64,000 bases of DNA from Obscuribacter phosphatis_A (GCA_017303615.1 JAFLCK010000026.1:7969-71968); one strand, 5' to 3'; shown: positions 33,941 to 42,933, counted from the first letter of the stretch. Notes: generated by a model from the letters alone, not told the origin. Made by a program: numbers and translations.

Positions 33941-35518
33941 TTATTTGACTGCTACTTCAGCCGGTTTGCTTTCGTAGGTCATGGTCATGTGGCCGCGAGC
34001 TTCTTTAGCCATTTTGTCAGCCAAGGGAGCTGAATATTTACTCAGCATAAGCGGGTAAATACCAAGTGCCAAGATTGAGAAAGATAGGCTGTATGCAACC
34101 ACACGTTCGGTGAGGGTGGCATCAGAGAGATGACCTTTCCATTTTTCCAGTTCGCTGCCGTAGAAGAGACGCTTCAAGAGCCAGAGCATATAGCCGGCGG
34201 TGAGAATAACGCCAAGACCGGCAAAGATTATCCAGCCTTGCACCATTCCGCCTTTGTCGGCTAGCTGTGCCATGGGCGAAGTGAAGGAGCCATAGAATAC
34301 AGCCGCCTCGGCTACAAAGCCGGATAGACCAGGCAGACCAAGGTTAGCCATGGTGCCCAACATCCAGAAGTAGAAGAGGGTCGGCATTTGCTTGGCTAGC
34401 CCACCGCCAATTTCACCAATTTGTCTGGTGTGGGTGCGTTCGTAGACTGTACCCACCAAGAAGAAGAGCAGGGCTGAAATAACGCCGTGCGAGATCATTT
34501 GGAAGATGGCACCATTAAGAGCTGCTGACGATAGTGAAGCTACTCCCAACAAAACGAAGCCCATGTGGCTGACCGAAGACAGGGCGATAACACGCTTCAT
34601 ATCTTGTTGAATGAGACAAGCCATTGCCGCCCAAACAATGTTGAAGGCGCCGAGAGCCATAATTTGCGGACCATAGTCGACAAAGAAATAGGGGAAGAAG
34701 CCCAAACAAATTCTCACTAGACCATAGGAGCCCATTTTCAAGAGCAGTCCAGCCAAAAGCATAGAGATGGGAGTGGGGGCTTCGACGTGGGCGTCGGGCA
34801 ACCAGGTGTGTACAGGGAATGAAGGAAGCTTGATGATGAAGGCCAGGAAGAAACCCAGACAAGCCAAACACTGAATATCTTTGGGGAGAAGCTGCGGTAG
34901 TTTAGCCAGTTCAACCATGTCGAAGGTGGCCATTCCGCCCGAGCCTACGCCCATCTGGCTATACATATAGACCAAGCCAGCCAGCATCAAGACGCCGCCG
35001 AAGAAGGTATAAATAAGAAACTTGAGCGCGGCGTAGGAACGACGCGGACCACCCCAGATGGCGATCAAGAAATACATCGGGATCAGTTCCAATTCATACA
35101 AGATGAAGAACTGTAAGAGGTCAAGAGAAAGGAAGACGCCCTGAACAGAGAATATGAGCAGCATGAGCATGCTGTAGTAAAGTCTGGGGCGATTGTCACC
35201 AATACTGGTGCTGGCCAGTACCGACATAAGTGTAATAAAACCGGTCAAGACCACCAGTGAAAGACTCATGCCGTCAACGCCGACGTAGTATTGCACTGGG
35301 AAGGGTTGAGTGAACCAGGGCAGTCTCTCGACAAATTGGAACTGCGAAGCAGAATCGAGTTTAAACATAGTCAAGAGCCATACCGACATGGCACACATTG
35401 CACTTGAAAACGCTATGGCCATTTTTCGAGCGCTTGACTCCGGTCCGCAAGCGATGGCAAGCATGCCAATCAGCGGAATTAAGAACAGCGCTGTCAAAAG
35501 GTGTTGTGGTTCGTTCAC
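33941..35518 (-). CDS. nuoM: NADH-quinone oxidoreductase subunit M
   Basis: A 525-residue antiporter-like, proton-pumping membrane subunit of complex I with about 14 transmembrane helices. Typical segments are YELELIPMYFLIAIWGG, LPDAHVEAPTPISMLLAGLLLKMG (in part) and MKRVIALSSVSHMGFVLLG, which carry the conserved Glu and Lys residues of the proton channel. Length is normal for NuoM. It is divergent from nuoL with 251 bases between starts. The other nuo genes, including nuoN and nuoK, are not in the window. This split, divergent placement differs from the usual nuoLMN order. Confidence 0.95.
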   Translation of the reverse strand: MNEPQHLLTALFLIPLIGMLAIACGPESSARKMAIAFSSAMCAMSVWLLTMFKLDSASQFQFVERLPWFTQPFPVQYYVGVDGMSLSLVVLTGFITLMSVLASTSIGDNRPRLYYSMLMLLIFSVQGVFLSLDLLQFFILYELELIPMYFLIAIWGGPRRSYAALKFLIYTFFGGVLMLAGLVYMYSQMGVGSGGMATFDMVELAKLPQLLPKDIQCLACLGFFLAFIIKLPSFPVHTWLPDAHVEAPTPISMLLAGLLLKMGSYGLVRICLGFFPYFFVDYGPQIMALGAFNIVWAAMACLIQQDMKRVIALSSVSHMGFVLLGVASLSSAALNGAIFQMISHGVISALLFFLVGTVYERTHTRQIGEIGGGLAKQMPTLFYFWMLGTMANLGLPGLSGFVAEAAVFYGSFTSPMAQLADKGGMVQGWIIFAGLGVILTAGYMLWLLKRLFYGSELEKWKGHLSDATLTERVVAYSLSFSILALGIYPLMLSKYSAPLADKMAKEARGHMTMTYESKPAEVAVK

Positions 35519-35769
35519 AGCCGACTCCTGAGGATCCTGAAATTATTCGGAGACAGTATAAATGGAATGTTGGTACAGCTGCTCACTATTGAATAGAAAA
35601 ACTTTTTAGTCTCTACAGAGCGTGACGAAAGGTACTGAGAGAGTCGTCATGATTGTATAGTTTTACAATCTAGGCTGTAAGCCGATCTAGTCAAGAGCAA
35701 GCTGCTCTAAACAGATTCACAAAACAGGCGCATCAGATATCTAGTGGGTAACAACAATCCGGAGAAGAA
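35519..35769. promoter_or_regulatory. Divergent nuoM-nuoL promoter region with inverted repeat
   Basis: GATTGTA at 35651-35657 is repeated inverted as TACAATC at 35664-35670 around six bases. It lies between the divergent starts and could be a regulator site or short hairpin. CGGAGAAG directly before nuoL (about 35760-35767) is its ribosome-binding site. Confidence 0.4.
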
Positions 35770-37788
35770 ATGCTTCCACTTTCCCCAGATCAGCTCAAAT
35801 GGTTTGTCGAGCATGCAGGACTAATCGTCGCAGCTCCATTCTTAGCGGGCTTCCTTATTATTATGGGTTTGAGAGCTTCCAAGACTTTGTCGATGGTTGT
35901 TTCGATAAGTGCCGTGCTCTACGGTCTATTCCACGCCATCGCCATATTTCAGGCTCTCGCCACCGGCAGCTACGGGGCGCCTTTCTTCCAACAAAATATC
36001 GATTGGTATGTCTCTGATGCCTTCACTTTATCGGTGGGAGTGCTGGTTGACAACCTCTGCTCTTTGATGCTCATCGTTGTTACCGGAATTAGTTTGTTGG
36101 TGCAAATCTACACCCACGGCTATATGCGCGAAGACCCCGGCTATTCTAGGTTCTACGCTTATCTTTCTCTTTTCACCGGTTCGATGCTCGGCTTGGTCGT
36201 CTCCACCAACCTCTTTCAGATGTATGGTTTCTGGGAGCTCGTCGGTGTTTGCTCTTATTTCCTTATTGGTTTCTGGTGGTACAAAGAATCGGCTGCCAAA
36301 GCCTGTATGAAAGCCTTTGTAGTCAACCGTATTGGCGACTTCGGCTTCCTTATCGGTATCTTGATGTTCTTCCTGGCTACCAAAGATTTCTGGCAAGGTT
36401 CAGTGGTTCTTGGTTTTATCGGTGAGAACGGCACCAATTTGTCCGGTGTCATCCACAGAGCTGTCGATGCCGGCTTCCTCAGTGAAGGATCTCTATTCCT
36501 TATATCTTGTCTTATCCTCATGGGGCCGATGGCTAAGTCGGCGCAGTTCCCCTTGCACGTTTGGTTGCCGGATGCCATGGAAGGTCCCACACCTATCTCG
36601 GCTCTTATCCACGCTGCCACAATGGTTGCCGCCGGTGTATACCTGGTAGCCCGTGCCTATCCGCTCTGGCTTACACCGGACGGGCATATGGGGCAAGCAC
36701 TGCATGTGGTGGCAATCGTCGGCGCCATCACCGCCTTCATGGCAGCCACTATTGCCATGAGTCAGTACGATATCAAGAGAGTGCTCGCCTGGTCCACTTG
36801 CTCGCAGCTTGGCTATATGTTTGTCGGTCTTGGTTGTGGCGCTTTCACCGGTGGTATCTTCCACCTCTTCAACCACGCCTTCTTCAAAGCCATGCTCTTC
36901 CTTTGCAGCGGAGCCGTCATTCACGGTTTGCATGGTGAGCAAGACATCAGACAGATGGGTGGTCTCAATAAGTCGATGCCTATCACCCATTTCTGTTTCT
37001 TGATCGGTACTCTGGCTATTTCCGGTTTCCCTATCTTCAGCGGTTTCTTTTCAAAAGACGAAATCATTTCAGCCGCCATGCACAGTCACCCGGTCATCGG
37101 TTGGCTGATGATGGCTACAGCCGGTATGACGGCTTTCTATATGTTCCGTCTTTACTTCATGACATTTACCGGCGCTTACCGTGGCAACGCTCATCCCCAT
37201 GAGTCGCCCGCTTCCATGACCTGGCCTCTCTTGGTTTTGGCAGTGCCCTCGATGCTCACTGGTTATCTTGGCTTCAACACAGCTAACTTGCAGGCTGCCT
37301 TTGCCGGCGCTTCCGCTGAGCATGGTCTGCCCAATCACTTTGCCGCTTTCGTCTACGGACCTATGGGTCCTCATTTTGAAGGTTGCAATCTGCCCTTGAT
37401 GGGCACTTCCATCGCTGTAGCTGCAGTTGGTATCTTCCTGGCTTTCGCCATGTATCAAACCAAGACCCTGCACTTCAACAAAACTTTTGCCGAGTCGAAA
37501 GAAGGCTTCGCCCACTTGCTTTACAACTTCTCTTTCAACAAGTGGTACATGGACAACCTTTACTTCGGACTGGTCGACCGTGTTTTCTTGCCTTCCTTCA
37601 AAGGACTTTGGACAAGAGTGGACGGCAAATTGGTGGAAGGCGTGGTCAATGGCGCCGGCATGGGCACCATGTGCATGGGTGAAGTGCTGAAATATCTGCA
37701 AAACGGCAGAGGTCAGTATTATGCCCTGGTCATATTTGCTTCCGTGGCGGGTATCTCTTGGTTGGCTTATAACTTGCCCCCCAGGTAG
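35770..37788 (+). CDS. nuoL: NADH-quinone oxidoreductase subunit L
   Basis: A 672-residue membrane subunit of complex I. The core shows KSAQFPLHVWLPDAMEGPTPISALIHAATMV (in part) and DIKRVLAWSTCSQLGYMFVGLG, the lysine- and histidine-bearing channel helices. The C-terminus has FNKWYMDNLYFGLVDRVFL, leading into the lateral helix and terminal transmembrane helix that distinguish L from M and N. Start ATG follows CGGAGAAG. It is followed after 67 bases by a His-rich one-pass membrane protein on the same strand. Confidence 0.96.
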   Translation: MLPLSPDQLKWFVEHAGLIVAAPFLAGFLIIMGLRASKTLSMVVSISAVLYGLFHAIAIFQALATGSYGAPFFQQNIDWYVSDAFTLSVGVLVDNLCSLMLIVVTGISLLVQIYTHGYMREDPGYSRFYAYLSLFTGSMLGLVVSTNLFQMYGFWELVGVCSYFLIGFWWYKESAAKACMKAFVVNRIGDFGFLIGILMFFLATKDFWQGSVVLGFIGENGTNLSGVIHRAVDAGFLSEGSLFLISCLILMGPMAKSAQFPLHVWLPDAMEGPTPISALIHAATMVAAGVYLVARAYPLWLTPDGHMGQALHVVAIVGAITAFMAATIAMSQYDIKRVLAWSTCSQLGYMFVGLGCGAFTGGIFHLFNHAFFKAMLFLCSGAVIHGLHGEQDIRQMGGLNKSMPITHFCFLIGTLAISGFPIFSGFFSKDEIISAAMHSHPVIGWLMMATAGMTAFYMFRLYFMTFTGAYRGNAHPHESPASMTWPLLVLAVPSMLTGYLGFNTANLQAAFAGASAEHGLPNHFAAFVYGPMGPHFEGCNLPLMGTSIAVAAVGIFLAFAMYQTKTLHFNKTFAESKEGFAHLLYNFSFNKWYMDNLYFGLVDRVFLPSFKGLWTRVDGKLVEGVVNGAGMGTMCMGEVLKYLQNGRGQYYALVIFASVAGISWLAYNLPPR

Positions 37789-37855
37789 ACCCTCGCTTTG
37801 GCTTGGATTATTGTTTGTTAACCACACTGTCTTCATAAATTAAACGGAAGAGAAA

Positions 37856-38185
37856 ATGTCAAATAGCGACAACCACGGCAATTGCGATCACGATCATCAC
37901 GACGGTCACGGACATGGTCATGGTCACGGTCATGACAGTCACAGCCACGACAGTCATAGCCATGACAGCCATAGCCATGATAGTCATGCCGGTGACAGCC
38001 ATGGTCACAGCGGCGATGCCGCACCCGAGCATGATCTTTTGTTAAAGGCTGTGGTTTTTGCTGCCGCCGCCCTCTTGATCGGCGTCATGGGCTGGTGGAT
38101 GACTGTTCCGCTAAATGAAAGTGCAAGCGGCGCTCACGGCGAGGCGGGCGCTTCCGAGCAGCATTCCGAAAGCCAGCATCATTAA
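37856..38185 (+). CDS. His-rich single-pass membrane protein beside nuoL
   Basis: A 109-residue protein. Residues 1-51 contain 18 histidines in alternating HG and HDSHS units, encoded by imperfect 18-bp repeats; this is the composition of metal-buffering (Ni/Zn/Cu/Co) tails. One transmembrane helix spans about 60-84 (LLLKAVVFAAAALLIGVMGW). A short Ser/His/Glu tail follows, ending in QHH. GGAAGAG precedes the ATG. No family is recognised. Position after nuoL suggests cotranscription; a role as a metal-binding accessory of the respiratory membrane is only a guess. Confidence 0.72.
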   Translation: MSNSDNHGNCDHDHHDGHGHGHGHGHDSHSHDSHSHDSHSHDSHAGDSHGHSGDAAPEHDLLLKAVVFAAAALLIGVMGWWMTVPLNESASGAHGEAGASEQHSESQHH

Positions 38186-38254
38186 GAAATAGCTACTTCG
38201 CAACCTCAACTTTTGTTGCCGATTAAGCCGCTTCAGGCTTCTTCCGGCGATCTT

Positions 38255-38324
38255 ATAAGACCTTTGTGATATCTTATGCTGCGAGTATTCAGGCGTATTT
38301 CTATGCGCCTTCGAAAGGTCTTAT
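38255..38324 (+). promoter_or_regulatory. Nested stem-loop in the kor leader
   Basis: ATAAGACCTTT (38255-38265) pairs exactly with AAAGGTCTTAT (38314-38324). Between them AGGCGTAT and ATGCGCCT form an inner hairpin with one mismatch (about 38291-38310). The outer stem runs into TTTTG, 82 bases before korA. It may be a terminator-attenuator or cis-regulatory RNA; no known riboswitch class was recognised. Confidence 0.5.
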
Positions 38325-38405
38325 TTTGTGGGGCGACCCATCTAAGTAAGCGGCAAATCAAAACTTCTTAAGTCGTTGCTAAGTCGTTGTTTCGAGGTTA
38401 ATTAA

Positions 38406-40403
38406 ATGCAGGAAGTCACAATTGGGATTGCTGGAGCTGCCGGTGACGGTCTCGACAAATCCGGCGATACCCTAGCGCGCTCGTGCGGAAGACTTGGTCT
38501 TCACGTATATGCGTACAACAGCTATCAGTCAATTATCAGGGGCGGTCATATTTGGTTGAAGGTAAGAGTCGGTGAGAACAAAGTTCTCAGCCACGGCGAT
38601 AACCTCAACGTTTTGGTCGCTCTCAACCAGGATTCTATTGAACGCCATGCCGGCGAAGTGCAGGAAGGCGGAGTAGTAATCTTCAACTCAGACAGAATCA
38701 AATGCGAGCCTTCGCAAGTAAGAGAAGGCGTCAAGATTCTCGGCTTGCCTATGTCTAAAGTGACAGAAGAAGTCGTTAAGACCCATGGTCCTTTGCAAGC
38801 GATCATGCAGAACACAGTAGCCGTCGGCGCTGTCTGCTATTTGGCCAATATTGGTCTTGATGAGCCCACCTCTGTTTTGACCGATACTTTCAGCCACAAA
38901 GGCGAGAAAGTAATCGATCTGAACGTTGGCTTGCTCAAAGCCGGTTTCGAGTTTGCCAAGGCAAACTGCCAACCGCTCACCAAAGAGTGGAAGTTCAGCC
39001 ATAAGAAGCGTCCTTTCATCACCGGTAACGAAGCGATTGCACTCGGTGCCTATGCTGCCGGATGTAAGTTCTACAGCGCTTATCCGATGACCCCTGCTTC
39101 TACAATCTTGCACTGGATGGCAAGCCATGCAGCCAAGACCGGCATTTGCGTCAAGCAGTGCGAAGACGAATTGTCTGTGGTCAACATGGCTATTGGTGCC
39201 GGTATCGCCGGCGTCAGAACCATGTGTGCAACCGCCGGTGGTGGATTTGCCCTCATGACCGAAGCAGTAGGTATGGCCGGCATCATGGAAGTGCCGGTGG
39301 TTGTTGTGGAAGTACAGCGCGGTGGTCCTTCCACTGGTCTGCCCACAAAGACAGAGCAAGCCGACCTCTTCCAAGTTTATGGTGCTTCGCAGGGTGAATT
39401 CCCACGTCTAATCGTGGCTCCTAAATCTATTGCTGATGCCTATGACACCACAGTAGAAGTCTTCAACTTGGCCGATAAATATCAGCTTCCTGTTCTGCTT
39501 ATGTCCGACCTGCTCCTTTCTGAGCACCCTGAGACAGTAGACCCTGAAGTATTCAACTGCGAAGTCAAAATCGATCGCGGTGAAGTGGTCAGTGAGTGGA
39601 AAGAAGATCAAGGCAAGTTCAAGCGCTTCAAATTCACTCCTTCGGGTATCTCGCCTCGCGCCTTGCCTGGCACTCCCAACTGCAACTATGTATCGGCCAC
39701 TGACGATCACGATGAAGAGAGCATCCTCATCTCTGATATGTTCACCTCGCCCGGCACCCGCCGCATGATCATGGAGAAGCGCAATCGCAAGATTGAGAAC
39801 CTTCTCAAAGAACTGCCGGCTCCTGAGTTGGAAGGTCCTGCTGATGCCGATGTCACCCTGGTTTGCTGGGGCTCGACTTGGGGCGTAGTCAAGGAAGCTG
39901 TTGAACTCTTGAATGCCAAAGGCATCAAGACCAATATGCTCAATATCAAATACATTGCTCCCTTCCATGCCAAAGAAGTGGCTGAGATTTTGGCTAAAGC
40001 CAAGAAGAAAATCTCAGTGGAAGTTAACTACACAAGCCAGATGGCTAGACACATCAAGGCTGAAACCGGTATCTCGATGGATGCCCACGTCAACAAGTAT
40101 GACGGCGAACCTATCGAGCCGCTCTTTGTAGTTGCCCATGTGGAACGCATTTTGGCTGGTAAGCCGCTCTCTCTCGAATGCACCGAGGAAGAAGCCAAAG
40201 ATATCGGCTATCACTATCTGCGTACACATGCTCTTGAAAAATTGCGTCCGTCCAAACTGACCAAAGAGTCGGCCAACGGATACGGCGAGCAAGTTTGGAA
40301 TATCGAATTTAGCGAAAGAGCCACCGGCAAGCCGGGTGCTCGTATGCTGGTTGGTGTTTCTACCGGCTCTACTCATAGCTTTGAAAAGCTGGCTGCCGAA
40401 TAA
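38406..40403 (+). CDS. korA: 2-oxoacid:ferredoxin oxidoreductase, fused gamma-alpha subunit
   Basis: A 665-residue subunit of a CoA-dependent 2-oxoacid:ferredoxin oxidoreductase. Residues 1-190 are the gamma domain (IGIAGAAGDGLDKSGDTLAR ... SIIRGGHIWLKVR). The alpha domain follows, from GNEAIALGAYAAGCKFYSAYPMTP, with FALMTEAVGMAGIMEVPVVVV (in part) and RGGPSTGLPTKTEQADL. The C-terminal domain II contains VCWGSTWG. The gamma-alpha fusion paired with a separate beta gene is the 2-oxoglutarate/2-oxoacid type of the family; 2-oxoglutarate is the likely but unproven substrate. GAGGT lies seven bases before the ATG. It is an operon with korB 40 bases downstream. A nested hairpin lies in the leader. 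Confidence 0.94.
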   Translation: MQEVTIGIAGAAGDGLDKSGDTLARSCGRLGLHVYAYNSYQSIIRGGHIWLKVRVGENKVLSHGDNLNVLVALNQDSIERHAGEVQEGGVVIFNSDRIKCEPSQVREGVKILGLPMSKVTEEVVKTHGPLQAIMQNTVAVGAVCYLANIGLDEPTSVLTDTFSHKGEKVIDLNVGLLKAGFEFAKANCQPLTKEWKFSHKKRPFITGNEAIALGAYAAGCKFYSAYPMTPASTILHWMASHAAKTGICVKQCEDELSVVNMAIGAGIAGVRTMCATAGGGFALMTEAVGMAGIMEVPVVVVEVQRGGPSTGLPTKTEQADLFQVYGASQGEFPRLIVAPKSIADAYDTTVEVFNLADKYQLPVLLMSDLLLSEHPETVDPEVFNCEVKIDRGEVVSEWKEDQGKFKRFKFTPSGISPRALPGTPNCNYVSATDDHDEESILISDMFTSPGTRRMIMEKRNRKIENLLKELPAPELEGPADADVTLVCWGSTWGVVKEAVELLNAKGIKTNMLNIKYIAPFHAKEVAEILAKAKKKISVEVNYTSQMARHIKAETGISMDAHVNKYDGEPIEPLFVVAHVERILAGKPLSLECTEEEAKDIGYHYLRTHALEKLRPSKLTKESANGYGEQVWNIEFSERATGKPGARMLVGVSTGSTHSFEKLAAE

Positions 40404-40443
40404 GCCGCTTCTCGTAAATATCTAAAGTGAGGAATTTAAAAGG

Positions 40444-41322
40444 ATGGCAACTGTAATAGAGCTTCCAGTCGAACTTTTCAAAGGACCGGTCGATCCTGAC
40501 TGGTGTCCTGGTTGTGGCGACTTTGGTGTGTTGAAAGGCGTGCAAATGGCGGCTGCCAAATGCGGAATCAAGCCCGAGAATCTTCTCGTTGTTTCCGGCA
40601 TCGGCTGCTCCTCCAACTTGCCCGGCTTCATTCATGCCTATGGTATTCACAGCTTGCACGGTCGTTCGGTGCCGGTGGCAACCGGTGCTCACCTAGCCAA
40701 TACCGATTTGAAAGTAGTCATCACCGGTGGTGACGGCGACGGTTATGGTATTGGTGTTGGTCACCTCTTGCACGCTATGCGCCGTAACTTGGACGTAACC
40801 TATGTGGTAATGGACAACCAAATCTATGGTTTGACCACTGGTCAGACATCGCCCACCACCACCCTCGGTCACAAAACCAAGTCGACACCGCAAGGCAATA
40901 TCGAAATGCCCTTGAACCCACTCGCTCTGGCTTTGACTGCCGGCGCCACCTATGTGGCCCGTGGTTTCTCCGGCGAGCAAAAGCATCTTGCTGAGATCAT
41001 CGCTGGTGCTATCGAGCACAAAGGCTTCAGCCTTGTCGATGTCTTCAGCCCCTGTGTTACTTATAACAAAGTCAACACCTATCCTTGGTTCAAAGAGCGT
41101 GTTTACAAGCTCGAAGACGAAGGTTGGGATCCATCCGACTTCCATAAGAGCATGGAGAAAGCATTTGAATGGGGCGATAAGATTCCCCTCGGCGTTCTCT
41201 ACAAGACCGATATGCCTACTTATGAAGACGGTGAACTGGCCTTCAAGAAAGGACCTTTGGTCAAGCAATCACTCGAGGCTGATAAAAAAGTATTCGATAG
41301 CTTTATCGAAGAACTTATCTAA
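40444..41322 (+). CDS. korB: 2-oxoacid:ferredoxin oxidoreductase, beta subunit
   Basis: A 292-residue thiamine-pyrophosphate and iron-sulphur subunit. The cluster cysteines are visible in CPGCGDFG, GIGCSS and CVTYNK. The TPP/Mg motif is GDGDGYGIGVGH followed by DNQIYGLTTGQTSPTT. Length and order match PorB/KorB-type beta subunits. With korA it makes the complete gamma-alpha/beta enzyme, with no separate delta ferredoxin subunit here. Electrons would go to free ferredoxin. A strong terminator begins 20 bases after the stop. Confidence 0.95.
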   Translation: MATVIELPVELFKGPVDPDWCPGCGDFGVLKGVQMAAAKCGIKPENLLVVSGIGCSSNLPGFIHAYGIHSLHGRSVPVATGAHLANTDLKVVITGGDGDGYGIGVGHLLHAMRRNLDVTYVVMDNQIYGLTTGQTSPTTTLGHKTKSTPQGNIEMPLNPLALALTAGATYVARGFSGEQKHLAEIIAGAIEHKGFSLVDVFSPCVTYNKVNTYPWFKERVYKLEDEGWDPSDFHKSMEKAFEWGDKIPLGVLYKTDMPTYEDGELAFKKGPLVKQSLEADKKVFDSFIEELI

Positions 41323-41342
41323 GCCTTTAGCTAAGCTGCATG

Positions 41343-41370
41343 AAAGAGAGGGCGTTATCGCCCTCTCTTT
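41343..41370 (+). terminator. Intrinsic terminator of korAB
   Basis: A 12-bp stem, AAAGAGAGGGCG with CGCCCTCTCTTT, around a TTAT loop, followed by TTCTT. Confidence 0.92.
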
Positions 41371-41412
41371 TTCTTAGCTGGAACTAATAGTTACATGATA
41401 AACTTATGTTCA

Positions 41413-41459
41413 TTGTATATAGCTTGGTTGTAAAGCTATAATTCTTGTGTGTGCGCACA
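41413..41459 (+). promoter_or_regulatory. Promoter and operator-like palindrome of the dinB unit
   Basis: A perfect TATAAT at 41437-41442 is preceded by TTGTAT at 41413-41418 with 18-base spacing (-35 matches only in TTG). The ten-base palindrome TGTGCGCACA at 41450-41459 sits where transcription should begin. That placement fits a repressor site, conceivably for SOS control of dinB, but the local LexA motif is unknown. Confidence 0.5.
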
Positions 41460-41483
41460 TCTATATGTAGAGGAGTCGAAAAA

Positions 41484-41804
41484 ATGATCAATCGTTCGGT
41501 AATCGGCAAAAGAGCACCCGGCTCCCAGCCGTTGCAGAAAGATCAAATTTCTACTTTGAAGCAGAAAGCTATTCGAGTCGAAGAAATTGAAGGCATTCGA
41601 CGCACTACAGTCTGGGACCATCTTATCGATCTCTGGACTGCCATTACTTATTCTTTCCAGCCCAAAGACAGACAGTGCAATATCTATGGTCATACCTTGC
41701 CGACAAGCGGCTGGACCGTCGGTCGTCTACCCAAGTGTGTAGATTGCGGCACGCCCATCAATCATCCCGATGAATTGCGTAAAGCCTTGCCCCGCGACTG
41801 GTAG
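41484..41804 (+). CDS. Small protein with Cys pairs preceding dinB
   Basis: A 106-residue protein, starting at the ATG eleven bases after GAGGAG. It contains REX-free helical N-terminal half, RTTVWDHLIDLWTAITYSF in the middle, and a C-terminal half with a probable zinc site: Cys in RQCNIYGHT and CVDCG near residues 74-95. No family is recognised. It ends with TAG at 41802-41804 in exactly the same frame as dinB, ten codons before dinB's first ATG, so the two are coupled or possibly produced together by readthrough. Confidence 0.72.
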   Translation: MINRSVIGKRAPGSQPLQKDQISTLKQKAIRVEEIEGIRRTTVWDHLIDLWTAITYSFQPKDRQCNIYGHTLPTSGWTVGRLPKCVDCGTPINHPDELRKALPRDW

Positions 41805-41813
41805 TATTCGGGT

Positions 41814-42911
41814 ATTCGCAAGATTATTCATATCGATATGGATGCTTTCTTTGCTTCAGTGGAGCAGAGAGATAATCCATCTTTGAAAGGCAAACCGGTA
41901 GCAGTGGGGGGCTCTCCCGACCGCCGTGGGGTGGTGGCTGCCGCCAGTTATGAGGCCCGGGCTTTTGGCGTACATTCGGCCATGCCGGCGCGCACAGCCA
42001 TAGAACGTTGTCCTACCCTCATTTTTGTTAAACCTCGCTTTGAAGTCTATCGTCAGGTCTCAGAAGAAATTCATCGCATCTTTCATGATTACACCGAGCT
42101 GGTTGAGCCGCTTTCGCTTGATGAGGCTTATCTCGATGTTACTGAAAATAAGCATGAGAACCCGGCAATAAGATCGTCGGCTACTCTCATCGCCCGTGAG
42201 ATAAAGAACCGCATCAAAGAAAGCACAGGTCTGACCGCCTCTGCCGGCGTCTCAATCAACAAGTTCCTTGCTAAGACTGCCTCTGGTTTGCGCAAGCCCG
42301 ATGGCCTTACTCTCATTCCCCCCGACAAAGCCGAGTCTTTTGCCGAGTCTTTGGCAATCGAAAAATTTTATGGCATAGGCGATGTCACTGCCGCCCGCAT
42401 GAAAGCCTCAGGCATTCATACAGGCAAAGACCTCAAGGCTTTATCTGAAATAGAACTGGTCAAGAAATTTGGTAAAGCCGGTAGCTATTATTATCGTATC
42501 GCGCGCGGTCAAGATGATCGTGAAGTGATACCAAATAGAGTGCGAAAGTCTATTGGTGCAGAAGAAAGTTATGCCGACGATCTCACATCAAAACAGGCTA
42601 TTTATGAGGCTCTAGGTGATATAGCCGATACCTTGGAGAGGCGACTTGATCGTTGTCAAACCGGCGGTCGCACCATCACACTCAAAGTAAAATATGGCGA
42701 CTACCAGCAAATCACCCGCAGTCGTACAGTCTTGCAGTCGATATCAAAGAGAACAGAATTGTTGGCTATGGCTCTCGAACTTCTCTCAACAACCGATGTG
42801 GAAAAGCGCAGTGTGCGCTTGCTTGGCCTGACAGTGTCAAATCTAGATAATAGTGAAGAAGACGATGAACGTGACTATGTGCAGCTTACTATAGATTTTG
42901 AATGGCAGTAA
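41814..42911 (+). CDS. dinB: DNA polymerase IV (Y family), probable ATT start
   Basis: Translesion DNA polymerase of the DinB type, about 365 residues. Motifs: IRKIIHIDMDAFFASVEQ at the N-terminus, VEPLSLDEAYLDVT with the catalytic Asp-Glu, SAGVSINKFLAKTASGLRKP, helix-hairpin-helix region IEKFYGIGDVTAARM, and a C-terminal little-finger domain. The first ATG in frame (41838) would delete IRKIIHID, which includes the catalytic Asp equivalent to E. coli Asp8. No ATG, GTG or TTG lies between the in-frame TAG at 41802 and that ATG. The ATT at 41814 aligns exactly with the E. coli initiator Met (MRKIIHVDMD), so I annotate an ATT start. A shortened inactive product or TAG readthrough are alternatives. 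The SOS-like palindrome lies upstream of the unit. Confidence 0.9.
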   Translation: MRKIIHIDMDAFFASVEQRDNPSLKGKPVAVGGSPDRRGVVAAASYEARAFGVHSAMPARTAIERCPTLIFVKPRFEVYRQVSEEIHRIFHDYTELVEPLSLDEAYLDVTENKHENPAIRSSATLIAREIKNRIKESTGLTASAGVSINKFLAKTASGLRKPDGLTLIPPDKAESFAESLAIEKFYGIGDVTAARMKASGIHTGKDLKALSEIELVKKFGKAGSYYYRIARGQDDREVIPNRVRKSIGAEESYADDLTSKQAIYEALGDIADTLERRLDRCQTGGRTITLKVKYGDYQQITRSRTVLQSISKRTELLAMALELLSTTDVEKRSVRLLGLTVSNLDNSEEDDERDYVQLTIDFEWQ

Positions 42912-42933
42912 TGGGGTAGAAAAGAAAGACCTT

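Noticed and set aside
41838..42911. dinB starting at its first ATG
   Set aside because: This start would remove the conserved IIHID strand and a catalytic aspartate.
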